In this document: positions 8,162 through 16,999 of the stretch, in pieces
Numbering within the stretch: position 1 is the first letter of the stretch
Layout of the letters: each line of letters starts with the position of its first letter
Assembly: GCF_000284015.1 (NCBI RefSeq)
Contig: NC_016943.1
Span: 4,319,541 to 4,383,540 of the forward strand
Direction of reading: 5' to 3'
From: Blastococcus saxobsidens DD2
GTDB taxonomy: Bacteria; Actinomycetota; Actinomycetes; Mycobacteriales; Geodermatophilaceae
Length of the DNA: 64,000 nt
Notes under the pieces: generated by a model
Told to the model about the DNA's origin: nothing
Seen by the model: only the letters and a program-made list of their open reading frames with translations
The model's database searches: none
Made by a program: the position numbers and the translations under genes

Positions 8162-9133
8162 GCCCGCGCCCGCCCGGAAGGTCTGCCGGTAGGCGCGGGG
8201 CGAGACCCCGCGCCGGCGGGTGAACTGCTCGCGCAGCCCGGCCGCGGTGCCGAAGCCGACGAGCCGGGCGATCTCCTCGATCGGTGCATCGCTGTTCTCC
8301 AGCAACTCCTCGGCCGCGGCCAGGCGCTGGCCGAGCAGCCAGGCGTGCGGAGTCGTACCGGTGGTGGCCTTGAACCGGCGGGCGAAGCTGCGCGGGCTCA
8401 TCAGCGCGCGGCGAGCGAGGTCGTCGACGCTGATGTCCTCGGCGAGGTGGGCCGCGGCCCAGTCGAGGACGACGCCGAGCAGATCGTCCTGGCAGGCGGG
8501 TACGGGTGCGTCGATGAACTGTGCCTGACCACCGTCACGGTGCGGCGGGACGACCATCTCCCGCGCCAGCGCGTTGGCCGGGGCTGCGCCCCACTCGCGC
8601 CGGACCAGGTGCAGCAGCGCGTCGATCCCCGCCGCCGTCCCGGCGCCGGTGATGATGCGGCCGTTGTCGACGTAGAGGACCGACGGGTCGACCTCGAGCT
8701 GCGGATAGCGTGCGGCGAGCTCCCCTGCCCACTTCCAGTGCGTCGTGACCCGGAGCCCGTCGAGCATCCCCGTGGCGGCGAGCACGAACACTCCGGTGCA
8801 GTGGCTGACCAGCACCGCCCCCCGCGCGTGCGCCCGGCGGAGCGCGTCGAGCAGCGCGGTGGACGGCTGCTCGTCGTGCGTCTCCCAGGCCGTCACCAGC
8901 ACGATGTCGGAGCGGTCCAGCCGGTCGAGGCCGTGCTCGACCAGCATGCCGAGGCCGGTGTCGGTGCGGAGCAGTCCCGGCCGCTCGGCGACCAGGGCGA
9001 AGTCGAACAGCGGCAGGCCCAGGCCGCGACGGTCGTAGCCGAAGACCTCGTTGCTCACGCCCAGGCCGAAGCTGGCGACGAGACCGTCGCCCACCACGAG
9101 GCTGACGACCAGCGGGAGATCCGTGTCTGCCAT
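8045..9133 (-). CDS. GlxA/FtrA family transcriptional regulator (DJ-1-like domain plus AraC HTH)
   Basis: A 362-aa regulator. Residues 1-185 form a DJ-1/PfpI-like sensing domain with a cysteine at the elbow ([18 protein letters not shown]). Residues 220-320 are an AraC-type double helix-turn-helix: [20 protein letters not shown] and [20 protein letters not shown], ending in [12 protein letters not shown] further 45 residues rich in Arg/Ala/Pro extend past the normal end of the family and are encoded opposite the end of the 7325-8161 gene. The upstream dyads at 9144-9178 suggest autoregulation. Ligand unknown. Confidence 0.9.
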   Translation of the reverse strand: MADTDLPLVVSLVVGDGLVASFGLGVSNEVFGYDRRGLGLPLFDFALVAERPGLLRTDTGLGMLVEHGLDRLDRSDIVLVTAWETHDEQPSTALLDALRRAHARGAVLVSHCTGVFVLAATGMLDGLRVTTHWKWAGELAARYPQLEVDPSVLYVDNGRIITGAGTAAGIDALLHLVRREWGAAPANALAREMVVPPHRDGGQAQFIDAPVPACQDDLLGVVLDWAAAHLAEDISVDDLARRALMSPRSFARRFKATTGTTPHAWLLGQRLAAAEELLENSDAPIEEIARLVGFGTAAGLREQFTRRRGVSPRAYRQTFRAGAGSVRAAPVQLDGHRPARQRRTGGMGGDQPLVEAGLGQPA

Positions 9134-9143
9134 GTGCCCACTA

Positions 9144-9178
9144 TGGCAGGAATCCTGCGATAACGGTCACTCCTGCCA
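9144..9178. promoter_or_regulatory. candidate operator of the GlxA-type regulator (three TCCTGC half-sites)
   Basis: Eleven bases upstream of the regulator's ATG are TGGCAGGA (9144-9151), TCCTGCGA (9153-9160) and TCCTGCCA (9171-9178). The first two form the near-adjacent palindrome GCAGGA-A-TCCTGC. The last two are direct repeats 18 bp apart. The first and third form a perfect 8-bp inverted repeat. This arrangement fits an AraC-family dimer or a looped complex. Assignment to this regulator is by proximity only. Confidence 0.5.
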
Positions 9179-9214
9179 CTCGTCCGGTGGGGCGGCCGGG
9201 AGCACGCTCGCCCC

Positions 9215-9433
9215 ATGTTGCTGATCACCTGCCCCGCCACCCGGTCCGAGGAGCTGGTCGCCGACCGGCGGATCCGATCGGTCGTCAACCACCCGACCCA
9301 CATCGCCCTGCACGTGGCGTGCCCCGCCTGCGCGGGCGTCCACGTCTACCGCACCGGGCGCCGCTGGGAGGCAGCGCGCGCAGCGCGCGCGCAGTCGGCC
9401 GTTCCGGAGGCGCGGGAGCTCACGCACGCCTAG
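9215..9433 (+). CDS. small hypothetical protein with a CPxC knuckle, 72 aa
   Basis: A 72-residue protein with an N-terminal MLLITCPATRSEELV and a central HVACPACAGVHVYRTGR, so three cysteines could form half of a zinc ribbon. It is followed by an Arg/Ala-rich tail encoded by a GC-alternating stretch (repeated GCGCGC). There is no ribosome-binding site. It lies between the divergent GlxA regulator and a DUF3072 gene on the same strand. Function unknown. Confidence 0.55.
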   Translation: MLLITCPATRSEELVADRRIRSVVNHPTHIALHVACPACAGVHVYRTGRRWEAARAARAQSAVPEARELTHA

Positions 9434-9443
9434 GATCGAACAG

Positions 9444-9644
9444 ATGAGCGAGCCGAACTCCGCCGAGCAGACCACCGAGAAGGACCCCGACAACTGGGTC
9501 ACCGGCGACGAGCCGGCCACGGGGGCGCAGAAGAGCTACCTCGAGACCCTCGCGCGCGGTACGGACGACGAGGTCCCCGAGGACATCTCCAAGGCCGACG
9601 CGTCGAAGAAGATCGACGAGCTCAAGAACGAGACCGGCCGGTGA
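9444..9644 (+). CDS. DUF3072 domain-containing small protein
   Basis: A 66-aa highly charged protein containing the DUF3072 core: DPDNWVTGDEPATGAQKSYL followed by ETLARG and a short Lys/Asp-rich helix. Function is unknown for the whole family. A TAGGAT box lies seven bases before the ATG and there is no Shine-Dalgarno sequence, which suggests a leaderless message. It ends in a bidirectional hairpin region shared with regX3. Confidence 0.85.
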   Translation: MSEPNSAEQTTEKDPDNWVTGDEPATGAQKSYLETLARGTDDEVPEDISKADASKKIDELKNETGR

Positions 9645-9654
9645 ATCTCGAAGC

Positions 9655-9708
9655 CATTCACCGGCCGGGCCGAAGGCCGGCTCCGAATGGAGAGCGCGGC
9701 GAAGCCGC
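9655..9708. terminator. bidirectional terminator between the DUF3072 gene and regX3
   Basis: Two hairpins lie between the convergent genes. One pairs CATTC with GAATG around an inner CCGGCC/GGCCGG stem (9655-9689). The second is GCGGC-GAA-GCCGC (about 9696-9708). No T-tract follows, as is usual in high-GC Actinomycetota. Confidence 0.5.
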
Positions 9709-9729
9709 TCCTGGTCACCGCAGGTGTGA

Positions 9730-10419
9730 TCAGGTCTCCAGCTTGTAGCCCAGACCCCGCACCGTCAGCAGGTACTTCGGGTTCGCGGGGTCGGGCTCGA
9801 GCTTGGCCCGCAGCCGCTTGACGTGGACGTCGAGGGTCTTCGTGTCGCCCACGTAGTCCGAACCCCACACCCGGTCGATCAACTGCGCCCGGGTGAGCAC
9901 CCGGCCGGCATTCCGCAGCAGGAACTCCAGGAGATCGAACTCCTTGAGCGGGAGGGCCACCTGCGCGCCGTCGACGGCGACGATGTGCCGCTCGACGTCC
10001 ATCCGGACCGGCCCGGCCTCCAGCACGGCACCGTCGGCCGGGGCCGCGTCGGCCACCTCGCCACGCCGGCGCAGGACCGCGCGGATGCGGGCGACGAGTT
10101 CGCGCGCCGAGTACGGCTTGGTCACGTAGTCGTCGGCGCCGAGCTCCAGCCCGACGACCTTGTCGATCTCGGAGTCCTTGGCCGTGAGCATGATGATCGG
10201 CACGTTGCCGCGGCCCCGCAGTGCGCGGCACACCTCGGTGCCCGGCAGCCCGGGCAGCATCAGGTCCAGCAGCACGATGTCGGCCCCGCCGCGGTCGTAC
10301 TCCGCGAGGGCATCGGGCCCGGTCCCGGCCACGACGGTCTCGAAGCCCTCCCGCCGCAGCATGTAGGACAGCGCGTCGGAGAAGGACTCCTCGTCCTCGA
10401 CGACCAGCACACGAGTCAT
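9730..10419 (-). CDS. regX3: phosphate-responsive response regulator RegX3
   Basis: An OmpR/PhoB-family regulator of 229 aa, very close in sequence to mycobacterial RegX3. The receiver domain has the phosphoacceptor Asp52 (VLLDLMLPG), the switch Thr (IIMLTAKDSEIDKVVGLELG) and VTKPYSARELVARIRAVLRR. The C-terminal winged helix has LPLKEFDLLEFLLRN and GDTKTLDVHVKRLRAKL followed by LTVRGLGYKLE. In mycobacteria RegX3 activates pst and other phosphate-starvation genes. The neighbouring phoU promoter and the pst region at 47 kb both carry candidate binding repeats. It overlaps senX3 by 4 bp. Confidence 0.96.
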   Translation of the reverse strand: MTRVLVVEDEESFSDALSYMLRREGFETVVAGTGPDALAEYDRGGADIVLLDLMLPGLPGTEVCRALRGRGNVPIIMLTAKDSEIDKVVGLELGADDYVTKPYSARELVARIRAVLRRRGEVADAAPADGAVLEAGPVRMDVERHIVAVDGAQVALPLKEFDLLEFLLRNAGRVLTRAQLIDRVWGSDYVGDTKTLDVHVKRLRAKLEPDPANPKYLLTVRGLGYKLET

Positions 10420-11615
10420 GAGCGCTCGGTCTCCACTCTCTCCTGAGGTACGGCGGGCGGGCCCGCCACCGGCGGTGCGCCGGCACCGGCGAGCGGGATG
10501 CGGAGGGTGAACGTCGACCCCAGCCCCTCCTCGCTCCAGACGGCCACGGAGCCGCCGTGGTTGCTCGCGACGTGCTTGACGATGGCCAGCCCCAAACCGG
10601 TCCCGCCGGTGCTGCTGGCCCGCGACTGGTCCACCCGGTAGAAGCGCTCGAAGACCCGGTGCCGGTCGGCCCGCGGGATCCCGATGCCGCTGTCGGTGAC
10701 GGCGATCTCGGCGAACCCCGACCGCGCGCGAGCGCCCACGGCCACCCGGCTGTTCCCCGTGCTGTAGGCGACCGCGTTGGCCAGCAGGTTGGTGACGGCG
10801 GTGACCAGCTGGCTCTCCACGCCGCGCACCACCAGGCCGGGCTGGCCACCCAGCACGATCTCCAGCTGCTTGGCGCGGGCCGCCGTGCGCGTCCGGTCGA
10901 CCGCCTCGCCCAGCACCCGGTCCACCTCCACGGGCACCAGCTCCGGCAGCGGCTCCCCACCCTGCAGCCGGGAGAGGTCGATCAGCTCACGCACCAGCCG
11001 CGCCAGCCGGTCGGCCTCGACCGCGATGCGCCCGGCGAACCGCTGCACCGCCTCGGGGTCGTCGGCCGCGCCCTCGATCGCTTCGGCGAGCAGGGTGAGC
11101 GCACCGACCGGCGTCTTCAGCTCGTGCCCGACGTTGGCGACGAAGTCGCGGCGCACCGCCTCCACCCGCCGGGCCTCGGTGATGTCCTGCAGCACGAGGG
11201 CCACCGGCCCGGGCGGCCGGACCGTGCCGCTCTCCAACCGGACGGCGTGCACCCCCACCAGGCGGGGACCAGCGCCGACCAGGTCGCGGGGGAGGCGGAT
11301 GTCGCCGCGCCGGCTGCCCCCGGTCCTCGACGCGTGCGCCAGGGCCAGCAGGCCGGGGACGAGCAGCCGGGTGCCGCGCACGATGCCCAGCGCCCGGGCC
11401 GCCGGGTTGGCCAGGATCACCGCGTCGTCGACACCGACCACCACGATCGCCGGATCCATCAGGTCGACCAGCCGCCGCGCCAGCGCTGCCTCGGGAAGCG
11501 GGACGACCACCCCGTCGGGGGCCTCCCCGAACATGGTGCGGAAGCGGATGATGACGGTGGCGGCCACCACCCCACCCAGGAGGAGGCCGACCACCAGGGC
11601 GACCAGTGGACTCAC
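10416..11615 (-). CDS. senX3: sensor histidine kinase SenX3
   Basis: A 399-aa membrane kinase that responds to phosphate supply through the Pst/PhoU system. A single hydrophobic segment is at residues 3-23, followed by a PAS-like region (about 48-150) and the HisKA box with His164 (NVGHELKTPVGALTLLAEAI). Then come the N box (VTNLLANAVAYS), G1 (VTDSGIGIP), the F box (FERFYRVD) and G2 (GGTGLGLAIVKHV). Only one clear transmembrane helix is visible. It is divergent from phoU; the 167-bp gap holds three GTTCACC repeats. It is followed by regX3 with a 4-bp overlap. Confidence 0.95.
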   Translation of the reverse strand: MSPLVALVVGLLLGGVVAATVIIRFRTMFGEAPDGVVVPLPEAALARRLVDLMDPAIVVVGVDDAVILANPAARALGIVRGTRLLVPGLLALAHASRTGGSRRGDIRLPRDLVGAGPRLVGVHAVRLESGTVRPPGPVALVLQDITEARRVEAVRRDFVANVGHELKTPVGALTLLAEAIEGAADDPEAVQRFAGRIAVEADRLARLVRELIDLSRLQGGEPLPELVPVEVDRVLGEAVDRTRTAARAKQLEIVLGGQPGLVVRGVESQLVTAVTNLLANAVAYSTGNSRVAVGARARSGFAEIAVTDSGIGIPRADRHRVFERFYRVDQSRASSTGGTGLGLAIVKHVASNHGGSVAVWSEEGLGSTFTLRIPLAGAGAPPVAGPPAVPQERVETERS

Positions 11616-11664
11616 GGCTCAGATGCTAGGTCCGCCGGCACCCCGGAACAGCCATCGGCGAGAG

Positions 11665-11754
11665 GTTCACCGCCCGTACGAGGCAGTGTTCACCGCGAGG
11701 AGGGCCGACGTTCACCTCGCGGCGACCGGACCGGCCCCGGACGGGGCCTACTGT
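11665..11754 (+). promoter_or_regulatory. Pho-box-like repeats and -10 element in the senX3-phoU intergenic region
   Basis: GTTCACC occurs three times in the same orientation at 11665, 11688 and 11710, that is 23 and 22 bp apart (two helical turns). This matches the 7-bp core of Pho boxes bound by PhoP/RegX3-type regulators (established for Streptomyces and mycobacteria). A TACTGT -10 lies at 11749-11754, 32 bases after the last repeat. A Shine-Dalgarno sequence (GGAGAGGA) precedes the phoU GTG. The direction favours control of phoU; senX3 may share it. Confidence 0.7.
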
Positions 11755-11782
11755 CGACCGGTATCACGAGGAGAGGACGACC

Positions 11783-12430
11783 GTGCGGGACAGCTACCGC
11801 GAGGAGCTCGACGACATCAACGACTGCCTGGTGGCCATGGCCAACTCGGTGGGGTCGGCGATGAGCACCGCCACGACGGCGCTGCTCGACGCCGACGTGG
11901 CCCTGGCCGACCTGGTGATCGCCGGGGACGAGGAGATCGACGCCACCCGGGAGAGCATCGAGCAGCGCTGCTTCACCGTGCTGGCCCGCCAGCAGCCGGT
12001 CGCCGGCGACCTGCGCGTGATCACCACCGCCATGCGCATCGTGAGCGACCTCGAGCGCATGGGCGACCTCGCCGAGCACATCGCCAAGGTGGCGCGGATG
12101 CGGTTCCCGGACAACGCCGTGCCGCAGGACGTCCGCCCGGCGTTCCTGGAGGCCGGACAGGTCGCCGAACTGCTGATCACGAAGGCGGCCACGGTCATCG
12201 CCAAGCGCGACCTGGACGCCGCGCGAGAGCTCGAGACCGACGACGACGCCATGGACAAGCTGCACCGCGGCCTGTTCCGGCAGCTCCTGAGCGAGGACTG
12301 GCCGCACGGCATCGAGACCGCGATCGACATCACCCTGCTCGGCCGCTACTACGAGCGCTTCGCCGACCATGCGGTCAGCGTCGCCCGGCGGGTGGTCTAC
12401 CTGGTCACCGGTGAGCGCTACAGGGCGTGA
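11783..12430 (+). CDS. phoU: phosphate-specific transport system accessory protein PhoU
   Basis: A 215-aa all-helical protein with two PhoU repeats. Each carries the metal-binding signature: ITTAMRIVSDLERMGDLAEHI and ITLLGRYYERFADHAVSVAR. PhoU links Pst transporter activity to the SenX3 kinase and keeps the pho regulon off in high phosphate (established for the family). It starts at GTG 11783 after a GGAGAGGA ribosome-binding site. It is divergent from senX3-regX3 and downstream of GTTCACC repeats, so it is probably itself phosphate-controlled. The pst operons it would act on are at 43-51 kb. Confidence 0.95.
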   Translation: MRDSYREELDDINDCLVAMANSVGSAMSTATTALLDADVALADLVIAGDEEIDATRESIEQRCFTVLARQQPVAGDLRVITTAMRIVSDLERMGDLAEHIAKVARMRFPDNAVPQDVRPAFLEAGQVAELLITKAATVIAKRDLDAARELETDDDAMDKLHRGLFRQLLSEDWPHGIETAIDITLLGRYYERFADHAVSVARRVVYLVTGERYRA

Positions 12431-12443
12431 GGCTGTATTCACA

Positions 12444-12470
12444 GTCGCCCTCCGGGCGACACCGCGGCCA
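12444..12470. repeat. intergenic hairpin repeat, copy 2 (GTCGCCC-TCC-GGGCGAC plus ACCGCGGCCA)
   Basis: Same design as 2525-2551: a perfect 7-bp stem with TCC loop followed by ACCGCGGCCA. One position in each arm differs (A/T pair in copy 1, G/C pair here), so pairing is preserved. It lies between the convergent phoU and gpm1 genes, where it could also terminate transcription. The rest of 12471-12601 has GC-rich repeats (CCCTCCGGG, CCCCTCCGGGGCC) and no gene. Confidence 0.6.
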
Positions 12471-12601
12471 GGAGCCGTCCCCTCTGTTGCGCTGAGCCGG
12501 TCCCTGCCGTTCCTCGGGGAACCCTCCGGGTCCCCGCTCGTCGCGGCACCTTCGCAGGGCGGCTCCAGCGCTTCCTCACCGACCCCTCCGGGGCCGGTTC
12601 G

Positions 12602-13369
12602 TCAGCGCTTGCCCTGGTTCTTGACGGCCTCGATGGCGGCCGCGGCGGCGTCGGGGTCGAGGTACTGCCCACCTGGCTTCACCGGCCGCAGGTCGGCGTC
12701 CAGGTCGTAGCGCAGCGGGATGCCGGTGGGGATGTTCAGCCCCACGACCTCCTGCTCGCCCATGCCGTCGAGGTGCTTGACCAGGGCGCGCAGGCTGTTG
12801 CCGTGCGCGGCGACGAGCACCGTCCTGCCCTGCCGCAGGTCGGGGACGATGGCGTCGTACCAGTACGGCAGCATCCGGACGACGACGTCGGCGAGGCACT
12901 CGGTGGCAGGGCGGGCCTCCGGCGGCAGGAACGCGTACCGCGCGTCGCCGTCCTGGGAGAACTCGCTGCCGGGCTCGATGGGCGGCGGCGGGGTGTCGTA
13001 GGACCGGCGCCAGGTCATGAACTGCTCCTCGCCGTACTCGGCGAGGGTGGCGGCCTTGTCCTTGCCCTGCAGGGCGCCGTAGTGCCGCTCGTTCAGCCGC
13101 CACGAGCGCAGCACCGGGATCCACTGCCGGTCGGCCTCGTGCAAGGCCAGTTCGGCGGTCATGATCGCCCGCCGCAGCAGCGAGGTGTGCGACACGTCGG
13201 GCAGCAGCCCGTGCTCGGCCATCAGCCGGCCGCCGCGGGCGGCCTCCTCGCGCCCCTTCTCCGTGAGCGGCACGTCCACCCACCCGGTGAAGAGGTTGGC
13301 CTTGTTCCACTCGCTCTCGCCGTGGCGGAGCAGCACCAGCGTTCCCGGGGAGGTCGTCACGGGCGCCAT
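12602..13369 (-). CDS. gpm1: 2,3-bisphosphoglycerate-dependent phosphoglycerate mutase
   Basis: Interconverts 3- and 2-phosphoglycerate in glycolysis. The 255-aa protein has the catalytic [10 protein letters not shown] with His16, [33 protein letters not shown] and the second histidine in [18 protein letters not shown]. These are all typical of the dPGM branch. The ATG at 13369 gives the family length. Its position between ybjN/mshA and senX3 is conserved in mycobacteria (Rv0489). It is a single-gene unit between hairpin-rich gaps. Confidence 0.96.
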   Translation of the reverse strand: MAPVTTSPGTLVLLRHGESEWNKANLFTGWVDVPLTEKGREEAARGGRLMAEHGLLPDVSHTSLLRRAIMTAELALHEADRQWIPVLRSWRLNERHYGALQGKDKAATLAEYGEEQFMTWRRSYDTPPPPIEPGSEFSQDGDARYAFLPPEARPATECLADVVVRMLPYWYDAIVPDLRQGRTVLVAAHGNSLRALVKHLDGMGEQEVVGLNIPTGIPLRYDLDADLRPVKPGGQYLDPDAAAAAIEAVKNQGKR

Positions 13370-13422
13370 CCTGCCCGACGGGGTCCGGGCAGGCAGCAGG
13401 GCCGTCCAGCAGTGCCCACGGT

Positions 13423-13451
13423 GAGTCCCCCGCAAGCGGGAGGTGCCCCCA
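13423..13451. repeat. intergenic repeat with CCCGC-AA-GCGGG stem and GGGAGGTGCCCCC
   Basis: The gap between gpm1 and the MFS gene holds CCCGCAAGCGGG (13429-13440), which overlaps GGGAGGTGCCCCC (13438-13450). The two stems are mutually exclusive. The GGGAGGTGCCCCC unit recurs widely between genes in Actinomycetota (general knowledge). Possible terminator; function unknown. Confidence 0.4.
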
Positions 13452-13469
13452 TCGGCGTTCCCCCACGGG

Positions 13470-15059
13470 TCACCGGGTGACGGAGGACTCCGCACGTCGT
13501 CGGCCGGGCAGCCACACCAGCACGACACCGGCGGCGACGGAGGTGGCGGCCGCGGTGCCGATCGCCGTCGTGTGCATGGCCGAGACGAACGCCACCCGCG
13601 CCGGCTGCACCACCTCGGCGGCCGCCCGGGCCTCCTCGGGCGTCCCCTCGGCCGCCACCTGCCGCACCGCCTCCAGCGTCGCGACGATCGACTGGCTGGC
13701 CTCGTCCCGGGCCCCGGCGGGCAGCCCGTCGACGCCCGCACCCAGGTAGGCCGCGTAGGTGCCGGCGAGCAGGGAGCCGAGGATCGCGACGCCGAGCGCC
13801 CCGCCCACCTGGCGCACCGAGTTGTTCACCGCCGCGCCCGCACCCGCCTTCTCCCGCGGGACGACGGACATGATCGATTCGGTCGCGGGCGCCATCACCA
13901 TCCCCATGCCGACACCCTGCACCGACAGCACCGCGAGCAGCAGCCACACCGGCGAGGTGAGGTCGAGCAGCTGCACGCCGAGGAACGACAGGGTGATCAG
14001 CAGGAAGCCGGTCGCGCAGACGGCCTTGGCGCCCAACCGCTCGGCCAGGCCGGAGCTCCGCGGCGCCATGACGGCCATGCCGAGGGCGACGGGGATCAGC
14101 GCCGCGCCGCTCTGCAGGGGCGAGTAGCCGCGGACGCCCTGCAGGTAGAAGACGAGGTAGAAGGTGGCGCCCAGGAGGGCGAAGAAGTTGAGCCCGAGCG
14201 CGCCGGCGGCCGCGGAGAACGCCGGGTTGCGGAACAGCGAGACGTCGAGCGCCGGATGAGCCGACCGGCGCTGCAGCCAGACGAAGAGGGCCAGCAGGAC
14301 GATGCCGCCCAGCAGGGGCGCGAGGACGCCCGGCGTCGTCCACCCGGCCCCGCCGCCGTGGATGATCCCGTAGACCAGGCCGGCGAGGGCGACGATCGAC
14401 AGCAGCACGCCGGGCACGTCCAGCCGCCCCGGGTGGGGATCCTTCGACTCCGGCACGAACGCGAGCACGGCGACGATGCCGAGCAGCGCCACGGGCACGC
14501 CGACGAGGAAGACCGCGCCCCACCAGAAGTGCTCCAGGACCGCGCCGCCGGCCAGCGGGCCGCCCGCCACCGCGATCCCCGCCGTCCCGGCCCAGACGCC
14601 GATGGCCCGCCCGCGCTCGCGGGGCGGGAAGACGTTGGTGATGACGGCGAGCGTCGTCGGCTGGACCGCCGCGCCGCCGATGCCCATCACCGCCCGCCAG
14701 GCGATGAGCTCCAGAGGGCTGTCGCTCAGCGCGGCGAACACCGACCCCACGGCGAAGATGCCCAGCCCGATCAGCAGCACCCGGCGGCGGCCGATCCGGT
14801 CGCCGACGATGCCCCAGGTGAACAGCAGGCCGGCGAACACGAGGATGTAGGCGTCGACGACCCACTGGAGTTCGCCCTGGCTGGCGTCCAGCTCCCGCTG
14901 CAGCGTCGGGAGGGCGACGTTGAGGATCGTGTTCCCCATGATCACCACGAGCAGGCAGACCGTCATGGTGGCGAGCACCCACCAGCGGCGGGCGTAGCCG
15001 GGAGGCAGCTCGTCGCCGGGCGGCACCGCGCCCGGTCGGGACCTGTCGGTCGCCGTCAC
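13470..15059 (-). CDS. MFS transporter, DHA2 family (14-TM drug/proton antiporter type)
   Basis: A 529-aa polytopic protein with about 14 hydrophobic segments. DHA2 motifs are visible: motif D1 ([17 protein letters not shown]), motif A ([18 protein letters not shown]) and motif C-like [15 protein letters not shown]. It probably exports a small molecule using the proton gradient. The GTG start overlaps the ybjN stop by 4 bp, so mshA, ybjN and this gene form one operon. In M. tuberculosis the corresponding slot holds a LysE-type exporter (Rv0488). A transporter after mshA-ybjN is therefore a shared theme, but the family differs. Substrate unknown. Confidence 0.9.
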   Translation of the reverse strand: MTATDRSRPGAVPPGDELPPGYARRWWVLATMTVCLLVVIMGNTILNVALPTLQRELDASQGELQWVVDAYILVFAGLLFTWGIVGDRIGRRRVLLIGLGIFAVGSVFAALSDSPLELIAWRAVMGIGGAAVQPTTLAVITNVFPPRERGRAIGVWAGTAGIAVAGGPLAGGAVLEHFWWGAVFLVGVPVALLGIVAVLAFVPESKDPHPGRLDVPGVLLSIVALAGLVYGIIHGGGAGWTTPGVLAPLLGGIVLLALFVWLQRRSAHPALDVSLFRNPAFSAAAGALGLNFFALLGATFYLVFYLQGVRGYSPLQSGAALIPVALGMAVMAPRSSGLAERLGAKAVCATGFLLITLSFLGVQLLDLTSPVWLLLAVLSVQGVGMGMVMAPATESIMSVVPREKAGAGAAVNNSVRQVGGALGVAILGSLLAGTYAAYLGAGVDGLPAGARDEASQSIVATLEAVRQVAAEGTPEEARAAAEVVQPARVAFVSAMHTTAIGTAAATSVAAGVVLVWLPGRRRAESSVTR

Positions 15060-15577
15060 GCCCCGCGGGTGGGATCGGCGAAGGCGGCGAAGGCCTCCAG
15101 GTTGCGCAGGGACTCCCCCCGCTTGACCCGCCACTCCCACTCGCGGCGGATCGACGTCCCGAACCCGATCTCGAGCATGGTGTTGAAGTGGTCGTCGGCG
15201 TAGCTGAGGACCGCACCGAGGATCCGGTCGAGCTCGTCGGAGGTGACGGCGGCGTGCGGCAGCCGGCCGGTCAGGTAGACGTCGCCGACGCCGTCGATCG
15301 AGTAGGCGACGCCGTACATGCGGGCGTTGTGCTGCAGCAGGTAGGTCCACAGCTGCTCGCGGTTCTCGTCCGGCTGGCGGCAGACGAACGCCTCCACGCG
15401 GAGCGAGTGCTCACCGACGATCAACCCGCACACCGTCTTGAGCTTCTTGGTGCCCGGCAGGTCGACCACCCAGGCGCCCGGGCGCGGGTGCTCGTGCTCC
15501 AGCTCGCTGTCGCGCAGGGTCTGCTCGATGACCGCGTCGAGCTCCGCCGTCGTCCTGGCCCCGTCCGGTCGGCTCAT
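15056..15577 (-). CDS. YbjN domain-containing protein (Rv0487-type)
   Basis: A 173-aa protein with the YbjN fold signature: [20 protein letters not shown], then [20 protein letters not shown]. The C-terminal [12 protein letters not shown] is also typical. YbjN-type proteins resemble type III secretion chaperones in structure but lack a defined bacterial role. It overlaps mshA (4 bp) and the MFS gene (4 bp). The mshA-ybjN pairing is conserved in Actinomycetota, so a role near mycothiol metabolism is plausible but unproven. Confidence 0.88.
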   Translation of the reverse strand: MSRPDGARTTAELDAVIEQTLRDSELEHEHPRPGAWVVDLPGTKKLKTVCGLIVGEHSLRVEAFVCRQPDENREQLWTYLLQHNARMYGVAYSIDGVGDVYLTGRLPHAAVTSDELDRILGAVLSYADDHFNTMLEIGFGTSIRREWEWRVKRGESLRNLEAFAAFADPTRGA

Positions 15578-16911
15578 CGGGCCACCGAGGTCCCGGGGAG
15601 TGCGCGCAACGCGCCGCCCCGCCGCTCGCGGGCGGGGCGCGGTGGTGCGGCCGCCATCTCCCCTGCGGCGGCGACGTAGGCCTCGACCAGGGCGTCGGCC
15701 GTCCGGTCCCAGGAGAACCGGGCGGCATGCCGGCGCGCGCCGGCGGCGAGGAGTTCCCGGCGGGCCAGCACGGCCCGCACCGCAGCCGCGTAGTCGGCGG
15801 CGTCGTGCCCGTCGACCAGGACGCCGGAGACGCCGTCGCGCACCGCCGTCGGCAGCCCGCCCACGGCCGCCGCGACGACAGGGGTCCCGCAGGCCTGCGA
15901 CTCCAGCGCGACCAGACCGAAGGACTCGTTGTGGCTGGGCACCACGGTGACGTCGGCGGCGCGGTAGAAGTCGGCCAGCCGGTCGGGCGGCTGTGGCGGG
16001 TGGAACCGGACCAGCTCGGCGATGCCCAGGGTGGCCGCCAGCTGCTCGAGCTGGCGGGGGGCGTCCAGACCGGTACCGCTCGGGGCGCCGACGACGTGCA
16101 CCTGGAGGCGGGCGCGCAGGGCCGGGTCGTCGGCGACCATCCGCGCGGCGGTCCCGAGCAGGACGTCGGGCGCCTTGAGCGGCTGGATCCGCCCGACGAA
16201 CAGCAGGACGACGGCGTCGTCGGGCACCCCGACCGTACGTCGGGCCGCGCCCCGGCTGCCCGGGGTGAACCGGTCCAGGTCGACCCCGGGCGGGACGACC
16301 AGGGTGCGGGCCGGGTCGGCGCCGTAGAGGCGCACCAGCTGGCGGGCCTCCTCGTCGGTGTTGGCGATCAGCCGGTCGGCCTCCCCGACCACCTGCTCCT
16401 CACCGATCACGCGGGCCCGGGGCTCGGGGCGGTCCCCGGCGGCCAGCGCCTCGTTCTTGACCTTCGCGAGGGTGTGCGCGGTGTGCACCAGCGGCACGCT
16501 CCACCGGTCGCGGGCGAGGTACCCCACCTGGCCGGAGAGCCAGTAGTGCGAGTGGACGACGTCGTAGTAGCCGGGCTCGTGCTGGGCCTCCTCGCGCAGC
16601 ACCGCCGCGGTGAAGGCACACAGCTGCGCGGGCAGCTCCTCCTTGCCCAGGCCCTCGAAGGGGCCGGCGCTGACGTGCCGGACGGTGACCCCGGGGCTCA
16701 TCTCGACCACCGGCGGAAGGTCGCTGGAGGTGGCGCGGGTGAAGACGTCGACGGCGATGCCCCGGGCGGCCAGCCGGCGGGAGACCTCGACGATGTAGAC
16801 GTTCATCCCCCCGGCGTCACCGGCCCCGGGCTGGTCCAGCGGGCTGGTGTGCACCGAGAGCGTGGCCACCCGGGAGGGCAGCCCCGAGCCGGGGAATCGG
16901 CGAGCGGACAC
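15574..16911 (-). CDS. mshA: D-inositol-3-phosphate glycosyltransferase (mycothiol synthesis, step 1)
   Basis: A 445-aa GT4 glycosyltransferase that joins UDP-GlcNAc to inositol-3-phosphate. The N-terminal signature [20 protein letters not shown] is diagnostic of Msh[49 protein letters not shown] and the [20 protein letters not shown] nucleotide-sugar motif follow. The GTG at 16911 has a strong GGAGG five bases upstream; the longer open frame reaches into the divergent SDR gene. It is first in the mshA-ybjN-MFS operon. mshD for the last mycothiol step is at 42.2 kb. Confidence 0.95.
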   Translation of the reverse strand: MSARRFPGSGLPSRVATLSVHTSPLDQPGAGDAGGMNVYIVEVSRRLAARGIAVDVFTRATSSDLPPVVEMSPGVTVRHVSAGPFEGLGKEELPAQLCAFTAAVLREEAQHEPGYYDVVHSHYWLSGQVGYLARDRWSVPLVHTAHTLAKVKNEALAAGDRPEPRARVIGEEQVVGEADRLIANTDEEARQLVRLYGADPARTLVVPPGVDLDRFTPGSRGAARRTVGVPDDAVVLLFVGRIQPLKAPDVLLGTAARMVADDPALRARLQVHVVGAPSGTGLDAPRQLEQLAATLGIAELVRFHPPQPPDRLADFYRAADVTVVPSHNESFGLVALESQACGTPVVAAAVGGLPTAVRDGVSGVLVDGHDAADYAAAVRAVLARRELLAAGARRHAARFSWDRTADALVEAYVAAAGEMAAAPPRPARERRGGALRALPGTSVAR

Positions 16912-16999
16912 GTGAACCTCCGCTCTGCGCTGCACTGGCCGGGTGGGGACCGGCACCCCCGTCTGGTCCCCATCCTGCAACAGCGCGAGGATGGCCCGC

